A DNA stretch of 64,000 bases from Butyricimonas faecalis (GCF_003991565.1 NZ_CP032819.1:4861406-4925405); one strand, 5' to 3'; positions 52,333 to 60,265 are shown, counted from the first letter of the stretch. Notes: a model not told the origin generated them from the sequence alone. Program-made: numbers and translations.

Positions 52333-52402
52333 GTTGCTTATAATTGGGAATATCAAGAGAATTTAATAAATAGAGGACCTTTAAATAAAAATATGCATTA
52401 AG

Positions 52403-52882
52403 ATGGAAAATGAAAAGAATGAAATTTTTGGCTGTTTTGTATCTCAACCGACAGATTCAAGATGGAGTCAGGAAAAACTGGATTTTATAATGAAACAGGG
52501 AGAAGAATTTCGTGGATATATATGGGGGAGGCGGGGAATTTCGGAATTATTGAAAAAATTGGATAGATCTAATTATGGTAAAGATTTGGAACTTGTCTTA
52601 TTCCAATTTTACGTGAAGCCGATTCCAGAGTTATTGACTTGCTTGAAAGAAATTGAGGCTTACCGCAAGAAGGAGAGAGCTATCGGGATTCCAATAATAA
52701 TTAATGACGAGAATTTTTTCTCGAAAACAGAGCGAGGACGATATGATTTTTTGGGAGAGATTATTTTGGCGAAGATGAACTTGTTGGCAGAAGTTGTGAA
52801 AAGAAGAAAGCTTGATACTAATATGTCGTTGCTAGTATCTGATTTGAAGAAGATTATTCAAGAGTTCGGTTCTGAACATTGA
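52403..52882 (+). CDS. Small soluble protein, immunity-like
   Basis: A 159-residue soluble, mixed alpha/beta protein beginning ENEKNEIFGCFVSQPTD, with a helical C-terminal half. I do not recognise its family. It has no signal peptide or membrane segment. It lies among small genes with low GC content and a repeated gene fragment directly downstream, which is typical for arrays of immunity genes. The immunity suggestion is contextual only. Confidence 0.5.
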   Translation: MENEKNEIFGCFVSQPTDSRWSQEKLDFIMKQGEEFRGYIWGRRGISELLKKLDRSNYGKDLELVLFQFYVKPIPELLTCLKEIEAYRKKERAIGIPIIINDENFFSKTERGRYDFLGEIILAKMNLLAEVVKRRKLDTNMSLLVSDLKKIIQEFGSEH

Positions 52883-52903
52883 AATTTAGTAATTGAATTA
52901 CTT

Positions 52904-53021
52904 GAATTTTCTACTAAAGAGATCGTTAAGATTGTCGCACAAAATATGGAACAATTGATTTGTAATTTCCTTCGTGGCAATTCTATAAAAATGTGACGTG
53001 AGTTTTGAAGGTAACGACTTT
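52904..53021 (+). pseudogene. Remnant of a duplicated immunity-like gene (3' end)
   Basis: The stretch encodes FSTKEIVKIVAQNMEQ without a start codon and matches the end of the gene at 53351 (FSTQETIKIVAQNMEL). The similarity continues past the stop codon (GTGGCAATTCTATAA and TTTGAAGGTAACGACTT against 53749-53795). It is therefore a DNA duplication whose upper part has been lost. Confidence 0.75.
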
Positions 53022-53050
53022 ATGGGAAATTGCTACAAAAACTATTCGAA

Positions 53051-53308
53051 ATGATGGATGAGATAATTTTAACTAATGAAGAATATAAGATGTTTTCAGA
53101 AATATGTGCATCAGAATTATCAGAAATAAAAACGGGAAAAGAAAATTCTGGTAATGTAAAATTGTTTTTCGATAATGAAGAATTACTGGAAAAAGTTGTT
53201 GAAAAAATAGAAGATGCCGATATTGCCGAAGAGCCTTTATTAAAATCATATATGTCTCATCGTGCATTGCTGATAGAAAAGTTAGTGATAAAATTTCATG
53301 ATTTATAG
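53051..53308 (+). CDS. Small acidic protein
   Basis: An 85-residue acidic, mostly helical protein (MMDEIILTNEEYKMFSEI and FFDNEELLEKVVEKIEDAD). ATG 53051 or 53054 can start it, and a TTG at 53030 is less likely. No family is recognised. It lies between the remnant at 52904 and the gene at 53351, in the same orientation, and may be another immunity-type or regulatory protein. Confidence 0.45.
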   Translation: MMDEIILTNEEYKMFSEICASELSEIKTGKENSGNVKLFFDNEELLEKVVEKIEDADIAEEPLLKSYMSHRALLIEKLVIKFHDL

Positions 53309-53350
53309 TTAAGTTTATGTAACTTGAATTATAATAAAAAATAATGTAGT

Positions 53351-53740
53351 ATGATCAACAAGAAATTATTTTATGATTTAGAATGGCATGATGCTAAGAT
53401 TAGCCGTATGGTTGTTAATAAAGAAGATAGGGATAATAATGGTATTTTTGATATTTATGTAATGTGGCCGAATTTGGAACATAGCATAGTGCGTTTTACT
53501 GATGTTCATCTTTTAAAATTAGCGATGTGGATGGGCGTTAGTGATCCGGCAACAATAAGTGGTGCTGATTTAGTCAACGTGGATGAAGATGAAGACGTGA
53601 AAAGTGTGTATAAATATTGGAAATCTATGGGTGGCTTTAAATTATCGGAACGAACTCTTAGCGGTGTGGAAATTGAAACATTTTCTACTCAAGAGACTAT
53701 TAAGATCGTTGCACAAAATATGGAACTAATTGATCTGTAA
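53351..53740 (+). CDS. Immunity-like protein whose 3' end is duplicated upstream
   Basis: A 129-residue soluble protein with an N-terminal beta region (LFYDLEWHDAKISRMVV, GIFDIYVMWPNLEHSIVRF) and a helical C-terminus. The WHDAKI start is like that seen in several small immunity or DUF-type proteins of Bacteroidetes, but I cannot name the family. Its last 20 codons and 50 bp of downstream DNA reappear at 52904-53021, evidence of recombination within this array. Confidence 0.6.
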   Translation: MINKKLFYDLEWHDAKISRMVVNKEDRDNNGIFDIYVMWPNLEHSIVRFTDVHLLKLAMWMGVSDPATISGADLVNVDEDEDVKSVYKYWKSMGGFKLSERTLSGVEIETFSTQETIKIVAQNMELIDL

Positions 53741-53876
53741 TTTTCTTTGTGGCAATTCTATAAGAATATGAAGAGAGCTTTGAAGGTGACGACTTTTGAA
53801 CTCGCTTCATTATTCTTGTATGTATCAAAATTTTCGTGTAGTTTGTTCTGCAAATAAAAATTATTATGATAGAATA

Positions 53877-55016
53877 TCAATGCCATATTATCGTTTGCAG
53901 AGGAAATAGGGGACAATAATATTTTTTTGAAAGAATCGAGATCACACAAAATTCGTTTGGAGTGATGATTTCCTTTAAATTAATTGAGAAAATAGGATTA
54001 TCTTCTGTTAGAATGGCGTGTATATTTATTCCTCTATAATCTCTTGTGTTGTAATCATGTGCGGTAATATTACCTTGGGAAAGAATCAAAGTTTTAGTAT
54101 TGAGTAGAGTTAGAGTAATCGTATTGTATTCCCTTGTTATGCAATAATTTATTTTGTCGTCAGTTACCTCATAAGATTCCTCAAAATTGATTGTTGAATA
54201 TCCCATCAAACGACAGACAAATTTGTCAACATCAACATACGGGTTCCTTTCATAATATTCATTTTGATGCAATGTGTTGCTTTTCCAGCGAATAAGATGT
54301 GCGTTATATACACCGGTCCATATTTTTTCTTTTACGAATGTATAAGTAGAAAGGTCTCCTTTACTGTTTTTCCAGTAATTATTCTTTCTTGCGTAACCGT
54401 TAATACATACATCACCGTTGCACGCTTTGCCTTCTACGGCCCGATCTGTCATGCAATAGTAGCTTATTGTTTTAGATTTTTTCCCCCCTTGGGAGTAAGT
54501 TTTCCCGTTACACTCGGATTTTTCGAAAGCTCTATATATAAGTTCAAAATGTAAAAGTAAATAATACTCGAAACAGCGACTCGAAAAGGCTATATTGATT
54601 TTTTTCCCATCTATCTCGGTAATTCTAGCCATTTCGAAAGCTTCTTTTGCCTTCGGGTGACCATCTTTGTCAAAGAATACCCAAACTTCGTCGTACACCT
54701 TTAAATTGTCGATGCCTCCTTTTACCCAGTTTAAAGGTTGTTCTCCGGGGAAAAAATCCATATTCTCTATTTCTTGTTGTTTTTGTGTAGTATTTTTAAG
54801 TAAGCGTTTTCTTCTCTTTTCTTTTCCTCGATTTAAATCTAAAGTATTATCGCTTGGGGATATGGTCGGTTTAGGCTTAATCGTGGTGGCAAAATCAATT
54901 ATTCCGGCTTCTTTAAAATCTTCAATCATAAGTTCTAGGAAATTTGGCTCAGTGTGAGTCCCCTCGCAAATAAGAAGCATTGAGTAACGTGCTTGTTTTG
55001 TATCAGTCAATCGCAT
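53877..55016 (-). CDS. rloB: RloB/AbiLii-like defence protein with extra domains
   Basis: A 379-residue protein. Residues 10-165 follow the RloB pattern: SMLLICEGTHTEPNFLELM with Glu18, VWVFFDKDGHPKAKEAF with Asp116 and Asp118, and FSSRCFEYYLLLHFELI. The Glu...DxD layout resembles a TOPRIM nuclease centre. RloB proteins are usually near 200-230 residues. Here a Cys-rich insert (about 169-205) precedes the usual end (NPYVDVDKFVCRLMG, 258-272), and about 105 beta-rich residues follow. ATG 55016 overlaps the end of the ATPase gene by 14 bp. Together they form an AbiL-like phage defence pair. Confidence 0.82.
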   Translation of the reverse strand: MRLTDTKQARYSMLLICEGTHTEPNFLELMIEDFKEAGIIDFATTIKPKPTISPSDNTLDLNRGKEKRRKRLLKNTTQKQQEIENMDFFPGEQPLNWVKGGIDNLKVYDEVWVFFDKDGHPKAKEAFEMARITEIDGKKINIAFSSRCFEYYLLLHFELIYRAFEKSECNGKTYSQGGKKSKTISYYCMTDRAVEGKACNGDVCINGYARKNNYWKNSKGDLSTYTFVKEKIWTGVYNAHLIRWKSNTLHQNEYYERNPYVDVDKFVCRLMGYSTINFEESYEVTDDKINYCITREYNTITLTLLNTKTLILSQGNITAHDYNTRDYRGINIHAILTEDNPIFSINLKEIITPNEFCVISILSKKYYCPLFPLQTIIWH

Positions 55017-56259
55017 TTGTAAATAGTTTTTGTAGGGGTTTAATGGAAGGTACTGCTCCAAATTTATTTGCCACATACCATTTTGCAAAAGGAGTATCCT
55101 CTCGAACTCCTGAAAAATCCGAAAGAGAAAATAAATCAGATGTGCCCTTTTCTGATTTCTCTGTAAACCAAATTTGGTCTCTTCGTAATTTATCTTCGTC
55201 AAGTAGATTTATATCGTGTGTTGTGAGGATTAATTGAGCATTCTTTTTATTTATTTCCTTATCTCTAAAAATGTCTAGGATAAAAGAAGAAATATAGGTA
55301 TGAAAACCTGTATCCATTTCATCCACAAATAACGGGTTTCCACTTTCAAGTGATTGCAAGATTTTACCACCAAGAATGAATAATTGACGGGTTCCATAAG
55401 ATTCATTATCGAAAGAAAAATCGATATCTTCAATTCTTTGATCACCATGATAACGTTCGTGTGTAAGTAAAACCTTTTGAAGGCTTGTTTCCTTTACATC
55501 AATCTTAAATGCTTTTATTCCGAGATCGGCAAATGCTAATAATTCCATTAATTTATTCCGTCTCTTTTCATCTTCTGCTAACCAGTCTCTAAATTCGTCC
55601 CATAGTTGATTAATCATTCGGCTATGGTAACCATTAGCGATATGAATATTAGCAAGATATTTTGCAGCGGGTGTGATTAAATCGAGAGGTATATCATACA
55701 GAAATTTGGAAAGGATCAATTTATTGCTAAATACTGCAAATTTTTGTACTTTACTTTTAGGTATTGAAGTGAAGTATTTAGGTTCATAAACTTTGAATTT
55801 GGAATTATTTTCTACTGGTACTCTTTCAAATAATATTGCGCTAACCCCCTTGGGAAAATAAGTTAATTTTTCCGATAAAAATTCTTCTCCATTATATGTG
55901 AGTTCATACAAATGTTTGATGTCATTTACAATAAAACTGATAGATATTTCTGTCGGTTCATTTTTGGAATTTTCATCTAAAGCAAATGGTTCATATAGAT
56001 ATATCCCTTCACCTCCTTGATCTGCTGTCATGTTTGAGATCATAGACCTTAAGGCATAAAGTAATCGGATTATATTAGTTTTCCCAGAAGCATTTGCTCC
56101 GTAAATGATAGCAATTTTCAATAGCCTTTCTTTATCATTTTCTGATACTGGTGCAACAAAAACATTGTTTGATTTTGTTTCTGTTGAAGTGGCTACCATT
56201 GTAAAATTGCATCTATCTTTAAATGATCGATAGTTTTTAATTTGAATATCTAAAATCAT
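55003..56259 (-). CDS. rloA: RloA/AbiLi-like AAA15 ATPase
   Basis: A 418-residue ATPase of the AAA15/OLD-like type. It starts with ILDIQIKNYRSFKDRCNFTM, then Walker A IYGANASGKTNIIRLL near residues 52-67, an ABC-like region ESYGTRQLFILGGKIL near 290, Walker B NPLFVDEMDTGFH near 315, and the switch LILTTHDINLLDEDKL near 345. It is translationally coupled to the rloB gene by a 14-bp overlap. Such pairs (AbiLi/AbiLii, RloA/RloB) abort phage infection. The ATPase is thought to sense infection and release the effector. Confidence 0.9.
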   Translation of the reverse strand: MILDIQIKNYRSFKDRCNFTMVATSTETKSNNVFVAPVSENDKERLLKIAIIYGANASGKTNIIRLLYALRSMISNMTADQGGEGIYLYEPFALDENSKNEPTEISISFIVNDIKHLYELTYNGEEFLSEKLTYFPKGVSAILFERVPVENNSKFKVYEPKYFTSIPKSKVQKFAVFSNKLILSKFLYDIPLDLITPAAKYLANIHIANGYHSRMINQLWDEFRDWLAEDEKRRNKLMELLAFADLGIKAFKIDVKETSLQKVLLTHERYHGDQRIEDIDFSFDNESYGTRQLFILGGKILQSLESGNPLFVDEMDTGFHTYISSFILDIFRDKEINKKNAQLILTTHDINLLDEDKLRRDQIWFTEKSEKGTSDLFSLSDFSGVREDTPFAKWYVANKFGAVPSIKPLQKLFTNAID

Positions 56260-56378
56260 GTTTTTGCATTTTATCTACAAAAAAACGGATTTAATTTGAT
56301 AATGCAAAGAATTACTTCTTAATTTTGTTTCTGCGGATTCAATTCACCCATGCAACTTTTTATTCTAAAATAGCTTTG

Positions 56379-57110
56379 TTATTCCATCCAATCTACTATT
56401 GGTTCTGGATATCTTACAAATTTGCCATTTTCTTTTACATACCAAATCACATCACCCGTACACCAACTTGTTCTTCTCATAACAGCTATTAGATTGTTGG
56501 CATAGCAAATATTGGTAATCAGCGGGAAAGATGTGAACCACCAATAGCCACCCCAATGACCATAATCGACCGGTATGTATTTTTCTAATTTTCCGACATT
56601 TCTCTTGTTGATTTTCGCAATTTTATCTCCTCTCTTCAGACCGCCGACAAATATAGACAAGGTTTTATTGATATCCGAAGTCAGATATAATCCTCCGTGC
56701 GGCAGAATCGGTGTTATGCTGTCAACGATGTATTGATTATCTTTCATATCGGGAATGAAAGACGGGAAACCGAATTCATGTTTTGCCATTACCGTGTCAA
56801 CATCAATATAGTATCTTTCGACTTTGATGTATTGCGGAAACACAAAGTATTGCGGTGAACCATCTTTTCCTGTCATCCAAAGCCGCCCTTCAAGTAGCAT
56901 CGGTGCATACTCGGTACACACTATTTCGTCAATCAAACTATCATTTTTTGTTGCCTTTAATGCAATACTATCTGAATAGGCTTTCCAATCTAAGAAAAAT
57001 TCACTTAGGTTCTTCTTTGTCAGTTTCGGATACTCTAAAAGAAATGACTGACCACTACAAACGAGAGTAGTTAAACCAAGGAATAATGTAGTGATTATTC
57101 TATTTTTCAT
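56379..57110 (-). CDS. Exported protein of unknown function
   Basis: A 243-residue protein with a signal peptide (residues 1-20, ending VCSGQ). The body has DWKAYSDSIALKATKNDSL, YFVFPQYIKVERYYIDVD, and a Trp/Tyr-rich WGGYWWFTSFPLI. ATG 57110 starts the signal peptide, and an earlier in-frame ATG at 57128 overlaps the previous gene. It follows the membrane protein gene with 14 bp between them, which suggests a functional pair. No family is recognised. Confidence 0.6.
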   Translation of the reverse strand: MKNRIITTLFLGLTTLVCSGQSFLLEYPKLTKKNLSEFFLDWKAYSDSIALKATKNDSLIDEIVCTEYAPMLLEGRLWMTGKDGSPQYFVFPQYIKVERYYIDVDTVMAKHEFGFPSFIPDMKDNQYIVDSITPILPHGGLYLTSDINKTLSIFVGGLKRGDKIAKINKRNVGKLEKYIPVDYGHWGGYWWFTSFPLITNICYANNLIAVMRRTSWCTGDVIWYVKENGKFVRYPEPIVDWME

Positions 57111-57124
57111 CTCTATGCTATTGT

Positions 57125-57637
57125 TCAAGACATATAATCCATGATTAACGATTTGTTCTCCTCTAAACTCTTGCGAGAATCAATATTCAGAGGACCAAGT
57201 GCGCGTACTCCTTTTTCACTTATATAAAAGGACGGATATTCGACTGTTATTCGGTATGGCTTACCCAGATAGTCTAGCGTTATCTTATACGCCTTGCTTG
57301 CACTGTTAAATTTAATACTCAGCATATCATATCCTTCCGGCAACTGCTTCTTTGCCTTGTTAATAACGCGACATTGCTTAAACCAATTCTCATATAAGAA
57401 CATCCCATTTGAAATAATGAATACAATGAAAAGAAAGATTGATCCGACGGAAATTGTGTGCAGGGATAAATTCTCTCCATTGTTCAAATAAATGATAAAG
57501 CATATTGAGCATAATAACAAACTGATTGTCACCGTCCATAGGATAGAGAACAGCAAACTATCTGTCTGTGCATATTTGAATAGCGGGTAATAAACCATTT
57601 TTTCGCCATTCCAAAATTGTTTATCGGTCAGTTTCAT
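57125..57637 (-). CDS. Two-helix membrane protein of unknown function
   Basis: A 170-residue protein with two membrane segments (LLFSILWTVTISLLLCSICF near residues 29-48 and VGSIFLFIVFIISNGMFLY near 64-82) and a soluble C-terminal domain of about 85 residues rich in strands. It begins immediately after the broken HEPN gene and precedes the exported protein at 57110. The pair could be an immunity or envelope module, but nothing in the sequence fixes the role. Confidence 0.55.
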   Translation of the reverse strand: MKLTDKQFWNGEKMVYYPLFKYAQTDSLLFSILWTVTISLLLCSICFIIYLNNGENLSLHTISVGSIFLFIVFIISNGMFLYENWFKQCRVINKAKKQLPEGYDMLSIKFNSASKAYKITLDYLGKPYRITVEYPSFYISEKGVRALGPLNIDSRKSLEENKSLIMDYMS

Positions 57638-57643
57638 GACAAC

Positions 57644-57818
57644 TTAAAATTCATTCGTTAGCAAATATGCAGCCTCTCCAATTATCTCTAAATTCTTGAT
57701 AATGTCAAAGCGTAATATTTTGTTACCCTTGTACTCTTCAAAATTGATACTTTGGGTAAATTCAAACAAGTTATCAATAGCCTCTAAAGCGGTTAATATC
57801 TTTAGGCTTCTCTCTCAT
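57644..57818 (-). pseudogene. Broken HEPN-domain (DUF86) toxin gene
   Basis: An ATG at 57818 gives MREKPKD. The family continues in another frame with ILTALEAIDNLFEFTQ and IIKNLEIIGEAAYLLTNEF, then stops at 57644. This is the first half of a DUF86/HEPN RNase, partner of MntA-type antitoxins. A frameshift near 57800 and the loss of the second half, which holds the RxxxxH catalytic motif, make it inactive. Its start overlaps the end of the MNT gene, as in intact HEPN/MNT pairs. Confidence 0.8.
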
Positions 57819-58098
57819 AAATCAATATTTTATCTTGTTCTGCTGATTCTTTGGCGAAATCTTTCAACTGCCCTTCTTCCACCAAATCAATTTTCTTGTG
57901 CAGAAGAGATTGTAAAGCATTCACGATACCGATATACTTGAAAAGAGTAACATTAGCATTTTTGTCAAAGCGTACAAGTATATCAATATCACTCTCCCTT
58001 GATTCTTCTCCACGAGAATAAGAACCAAACACCCATGCTTTCTCAACTGGTTGTAGCGTAAAGAACTCTCTTAGTTTATTGATAATAGCTTGTTTCAT
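57802..58098 (-). CDS. MNT-domain nucleotidyltransferase (MntA-type antitoxin)
   Basis: A 98-residue minimal nucleotidyltransferase with the catalytic signature VFGSYSRGEESRESDIDILV near residues 23-42 (GSxxRG and DxD). In intact systems such proteins adenylylate the partner HEPN toxin and silence it. Here the partner directly downstream is broken, so this gene is orphaned. ATG 58098 is preferred, and an in-frame GTG/ATG further upstream would add non-conserved residues. Confidence 0.88.
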   Translation of the reverse strand: MKQAIINKLREFFTLQPVEKAWVFGSYSRGEESRESDIDILVRFDKNANVTLFKYIGIVNALQSLLHKKIDLVEEGQLKDFAKESAEQDKILIYEREA

Positions 58099-58193
58099 AT
58101 TTGCTCTTTTTGCAAAAATAGTGAATGTTGATGAGAAAACCACCATATTAGGAGTAATTAATGGTTACGCAGATTCAACTTGCCAATGCAACT

Positions 58194-58428
58194 TTCATTT
58201 CAAAAATTGTAAAATTATTTGCGGTATAGCTTGATAGGCTTTCTCGATTGTTTGGAGGTTTATATACTGTATGGAAAACTCACATAATGCAATACAAGCT
58301 AGAATGCTTCTTGGATACCTATAGGTTAATGATGACACTTCCTTCTCTAACTCCTGCCTGAGTTCAAATTCAACAGGAACGCCTAAAGCATCACCTATGG
58401 CTGTTCCTAGTAATATATCTTTATTTAA
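58194..58428 (-). pseudogene. ADP-ribosylglycohydrolase N-terminal remnant
   Basis: On the minus strand the frame after a TAG at 58431 reads NKDILLGTAIGDALGVPVEF, the clear N-terminal signature of ADP-ribosylglycohydrolases. It then runs on for 50 unrelated residues to TGA 58194. There is no start codon, and the conserved core (about 200 residues) is missing, so this is a deletion remnant. Small ADP-ribosyl hydrolases often act as antitoxins or defence-related enzymes, which fits the surroundings. Confidence 0.65.
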
Positions 58429-58433
58429 CTATC

Positions 58434-58489
58434 GCATTCATAATGATTTAAATTGCGATTTCTGCTTACATCTCTGCTTACATGAGGAG
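58434..58489 (+). repeat. Imperfect 56-bp direct repeat, left copy
   Basis: It matches 59825-59880 at 42 of 56 positions without gaps. It holds an internal 12-bp-spaced repeat, TGCTTACAT twice, ending CATGAGGAG. It lies 6 bp outside the insertion sequence. Confidence 0.65.
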
Positions 58490-58495
58490 TTGTTG

Positions 58496-59777
58496 GATAG
58501 TGTACCAAAAAGTGTGTATAGCCCTTCTTTTTTCATATTTGCAAATCTATTAATTTTTAATAAAATAATCTTGATTCTAAAAAATTATAAATTGGGTACT
58601 TGTAAATATCTGCATTTTGCGCCACCGTTCCCATGAGCAGGATGACGGCTCGCGGGTTTGGCATTGCGCCCCTCATGTTAATAACCCTCTTGTAATCCCT
58701 GTTCAGCCTTTCGATCCAGTTTGTAGTGTAAATCATCCCCCTGATTTCTCTTTCATACTTGAAGTACGTGAAGTAGAACCTGTACCTGTCGTGACAATAT
58801 CTTTTCAAGACGGGATAACTTTTCTGCCACCTGGCAATAAACTCTTTAAATTTTAGAAAAGCCTTTTCCGGCGAGATCTCCCACTGGTCGGGAGCGCAAA
58901 TTTGTTTAAGTTCTTCCAGCACTTGTTTCTTGTCCCTTGGCTTGACCTTTCCCGCGATATTCCTCTTCAAATGCACGGTACATAGCTGTAGATCCGCCCG
59001 CGGGAAAGTTTCCGCCAGTACATTTTCAATGCCGGGGAGCCGCCCGTCACACACCAGGAGGTTAACCTCCTGGACCCCTCTCGCTTTTAGATCCTCGAAC
59101 ACGTCTTTCCAGTTCGTGGCGCTTTCCACGGGGAAGTTCACGACGGTCAAAACTTCCCTTGTCCGGTCTTCTTTCACCCCTAAAACCGTGTAGTAGGCTT
59201 CGTTGCTCACGGACTCATCCCGCCGGGTGAGGACATAAGTGGCATCAATATAAAGAATGGGGTAACGCTTCTCAAGTTTACGCCCCAGCCAGGCGTTTAC
59301 ATCTTCACGTGCCGTGTTCAAGAGACGACTTACCTGACTTTTACTGTAATGCTTGCCGTAAAACTGTTCGTAAATTTTACCCACTTGTTCCGTGGTTAAA
59401 CCACTACAATAAAGGCTACTCACTAGCTTTTGCGCTTCTTCTTCCTAGTCTTTCAACACGCCTAGTAACATCGGGTAAAAATTACTGTTACGACTACGCG
59501 GGACCCGAAGCTCGAAGACCTTACCTCCATGGCAGACTCTACGGCCTCGAAAACCGTTACTCACGTCTGATAACGTTTCGTTATGAAGACTTCGCTCGGT
59601 GAGCATTAAACTCTCTAACCCGCGTTTTACTAATCCATGAAAACCGGATTCGCCATTTGTTATTTCAGAAATTATTTCCGAGATTTGTTCATGTGTAAAT
59701 TCCATAAATATTCATTTTTGAAAGTTGCATCACAAAAATAAAAAATTTGGGATTTACACACTTTTTGAAACACTATC
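58496..59777 (-). mobile_element. IS256-family insertion sequence
   Basis: A 1282-bp element bounded by 23-bp terminal inverted repeats that match at 21 positions: GATAGTGTACC... (58496-58518) and its complement at 59755-59777. Inside is one transposase gene on the minus strand with IS256/Mutator features. No matching 8-9 bp target duplication is seen next to the ends, so the insertion is old or has been rearranged. The transposase has an in-frame stop, so the copy is probably not self-mobile. Confidence 0.85.
58557..59705 (-). pseudogene. IS256-family transposase interrupted by an amber codon
   Basis: The full frame would give 382 residues. It starts MEFTHEQISEIISEI and reads to VLKD, then hits TAG at 59447-59445. 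It continues in the same frame as EEEAQKLVSSLYCSGLTTEQ to the end. The downstream part has the DDE residues (YIDATYVLTR, VCDGRLPG, TTNWIERLNRDYK) and the IS256 CTVHLKRN motif. A single CAG-to-TAG change explains the stop. The part after it could start internally, but it would lack the DNA-binding N-terminus. Confidence 0.88.
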
Positions 59778-59824
59778 GTTTGTCTTTTAATGCTTTTTGT
59801 TTATAACAGATGATGCTAACTGTT

Positions 59825-59880
59825 GCATTCATAGGCATTTAGTTTGCATTTCCGGTTTACATCTAGGTTTACATGAGGCG
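59825..59880 (+). repeat. Imperfect 56-bp direct repeat, right copy
   Basis: Counterpart of 58434-58489, with internal GGTTTACAT twice at 12-bp spacing and ending CATGAGGCG. It lies 66 bp beyond the 3' end of tRNA-Gly and 47 bp from the insertion sequence. Confidence 0.65.
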
Positions 59881-59912
59881 GGTGAAATCCACTAAAACTG
59901 CCAGAAATAAGA

Positions 59913-59938
59913 AAAGCACCTACAATCGTAAGTGCTTT
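59913..59938 (-). terminator. Terminator of the tRNA operon
   Basis: AAAGCAC (59913-59919) pairs with GTGCTTT (59932-59938), extended by TAC/GTA to 11 bp with one G-T pair. On the minus strand it is followed by TCTTATTTCT, just after tRNA-Gly. Confidence 0.7.
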
Positions 59939-59946
59939 AAAATGAG

Positions 59947-60019
59947 AGCGGAAAACGGGACTCAAACCCGCGACCCCCAGCTTGGAAGGCTAGTGCTCTA
60001 TCGACTGAGCTATTTCCGC
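59947..60019 (-). tRNA. tRNA-Gly (anticodon TCC)
   Basis: A 73-nt cloverleaf with acceptor stem GCGGAAA/TTTCCGC, D-arm TAGCTCAGTCGATAGAGC, anticodon loop CTTCCAA and T-arm GGTTTGAGTCC. The CCA end is not encoded. The 3' end faces the accessory region at 51-59.9 kb. Confidence 0.96.
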
Positions 60020-60024
60020 GGTTG

Positions 60025-60106
60025 TGGGGAGAGCAGGATTCGAACCTACGAAGACGATGTCAGCTGAGTTACAGTCAGCCCCAGTTGGCCACTTTGGTAT
60101 CTCCCC
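60025..60106 (-). tRNA. tRNA-Tyr (anticodon GTA)
   Basis: An 82-nt class II tRNA with acceptor stem GGGGAGA/TCTCCCC, anticodon loop CTGTAAC, a long variable arm (CTGACATCGTCTTCG) and T-loop GGTTCGAATCC. It lies 5 bp upstream of tRNA-Gly on the same transcript. Confidence 0.96.
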
Positions 60107-60134
60107 TTTGTTCAAAGAACATTTGTTTCGGGTG

Positions 60135-60165
60135 CAAATATACAGCTTTTTGGTTTTGGCGCAAT
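60135..60165 (-). promoter_or_regulatory. Promoter of the tRNA-Tyr/tRNA-Gly operon
   Basis: On the minus strand TATATTTG (60142-60135) is a perfect -7 box, and ATTG (60165-60162), one base off TTTG, lies 19 bp upstream. Confidence 0.6.
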
Positions 60166-60265
60166 AGTTTTTGGGAATTTTTTGCGAGCCGATATTTAAT
60201 TTCTTTAATAATATAAAGGGGTTCAGAGAGTTGTTTGACGGAATTCGTGGTGTAAATGGTATTCT

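Noticed and set aside
59445..59447. Programmed readthrough of the amber codon in the IS256 transposase
   Set aside because: The family is normally read in one uninterrupted frame, so a CAG-to-TAG mutation is simpler.
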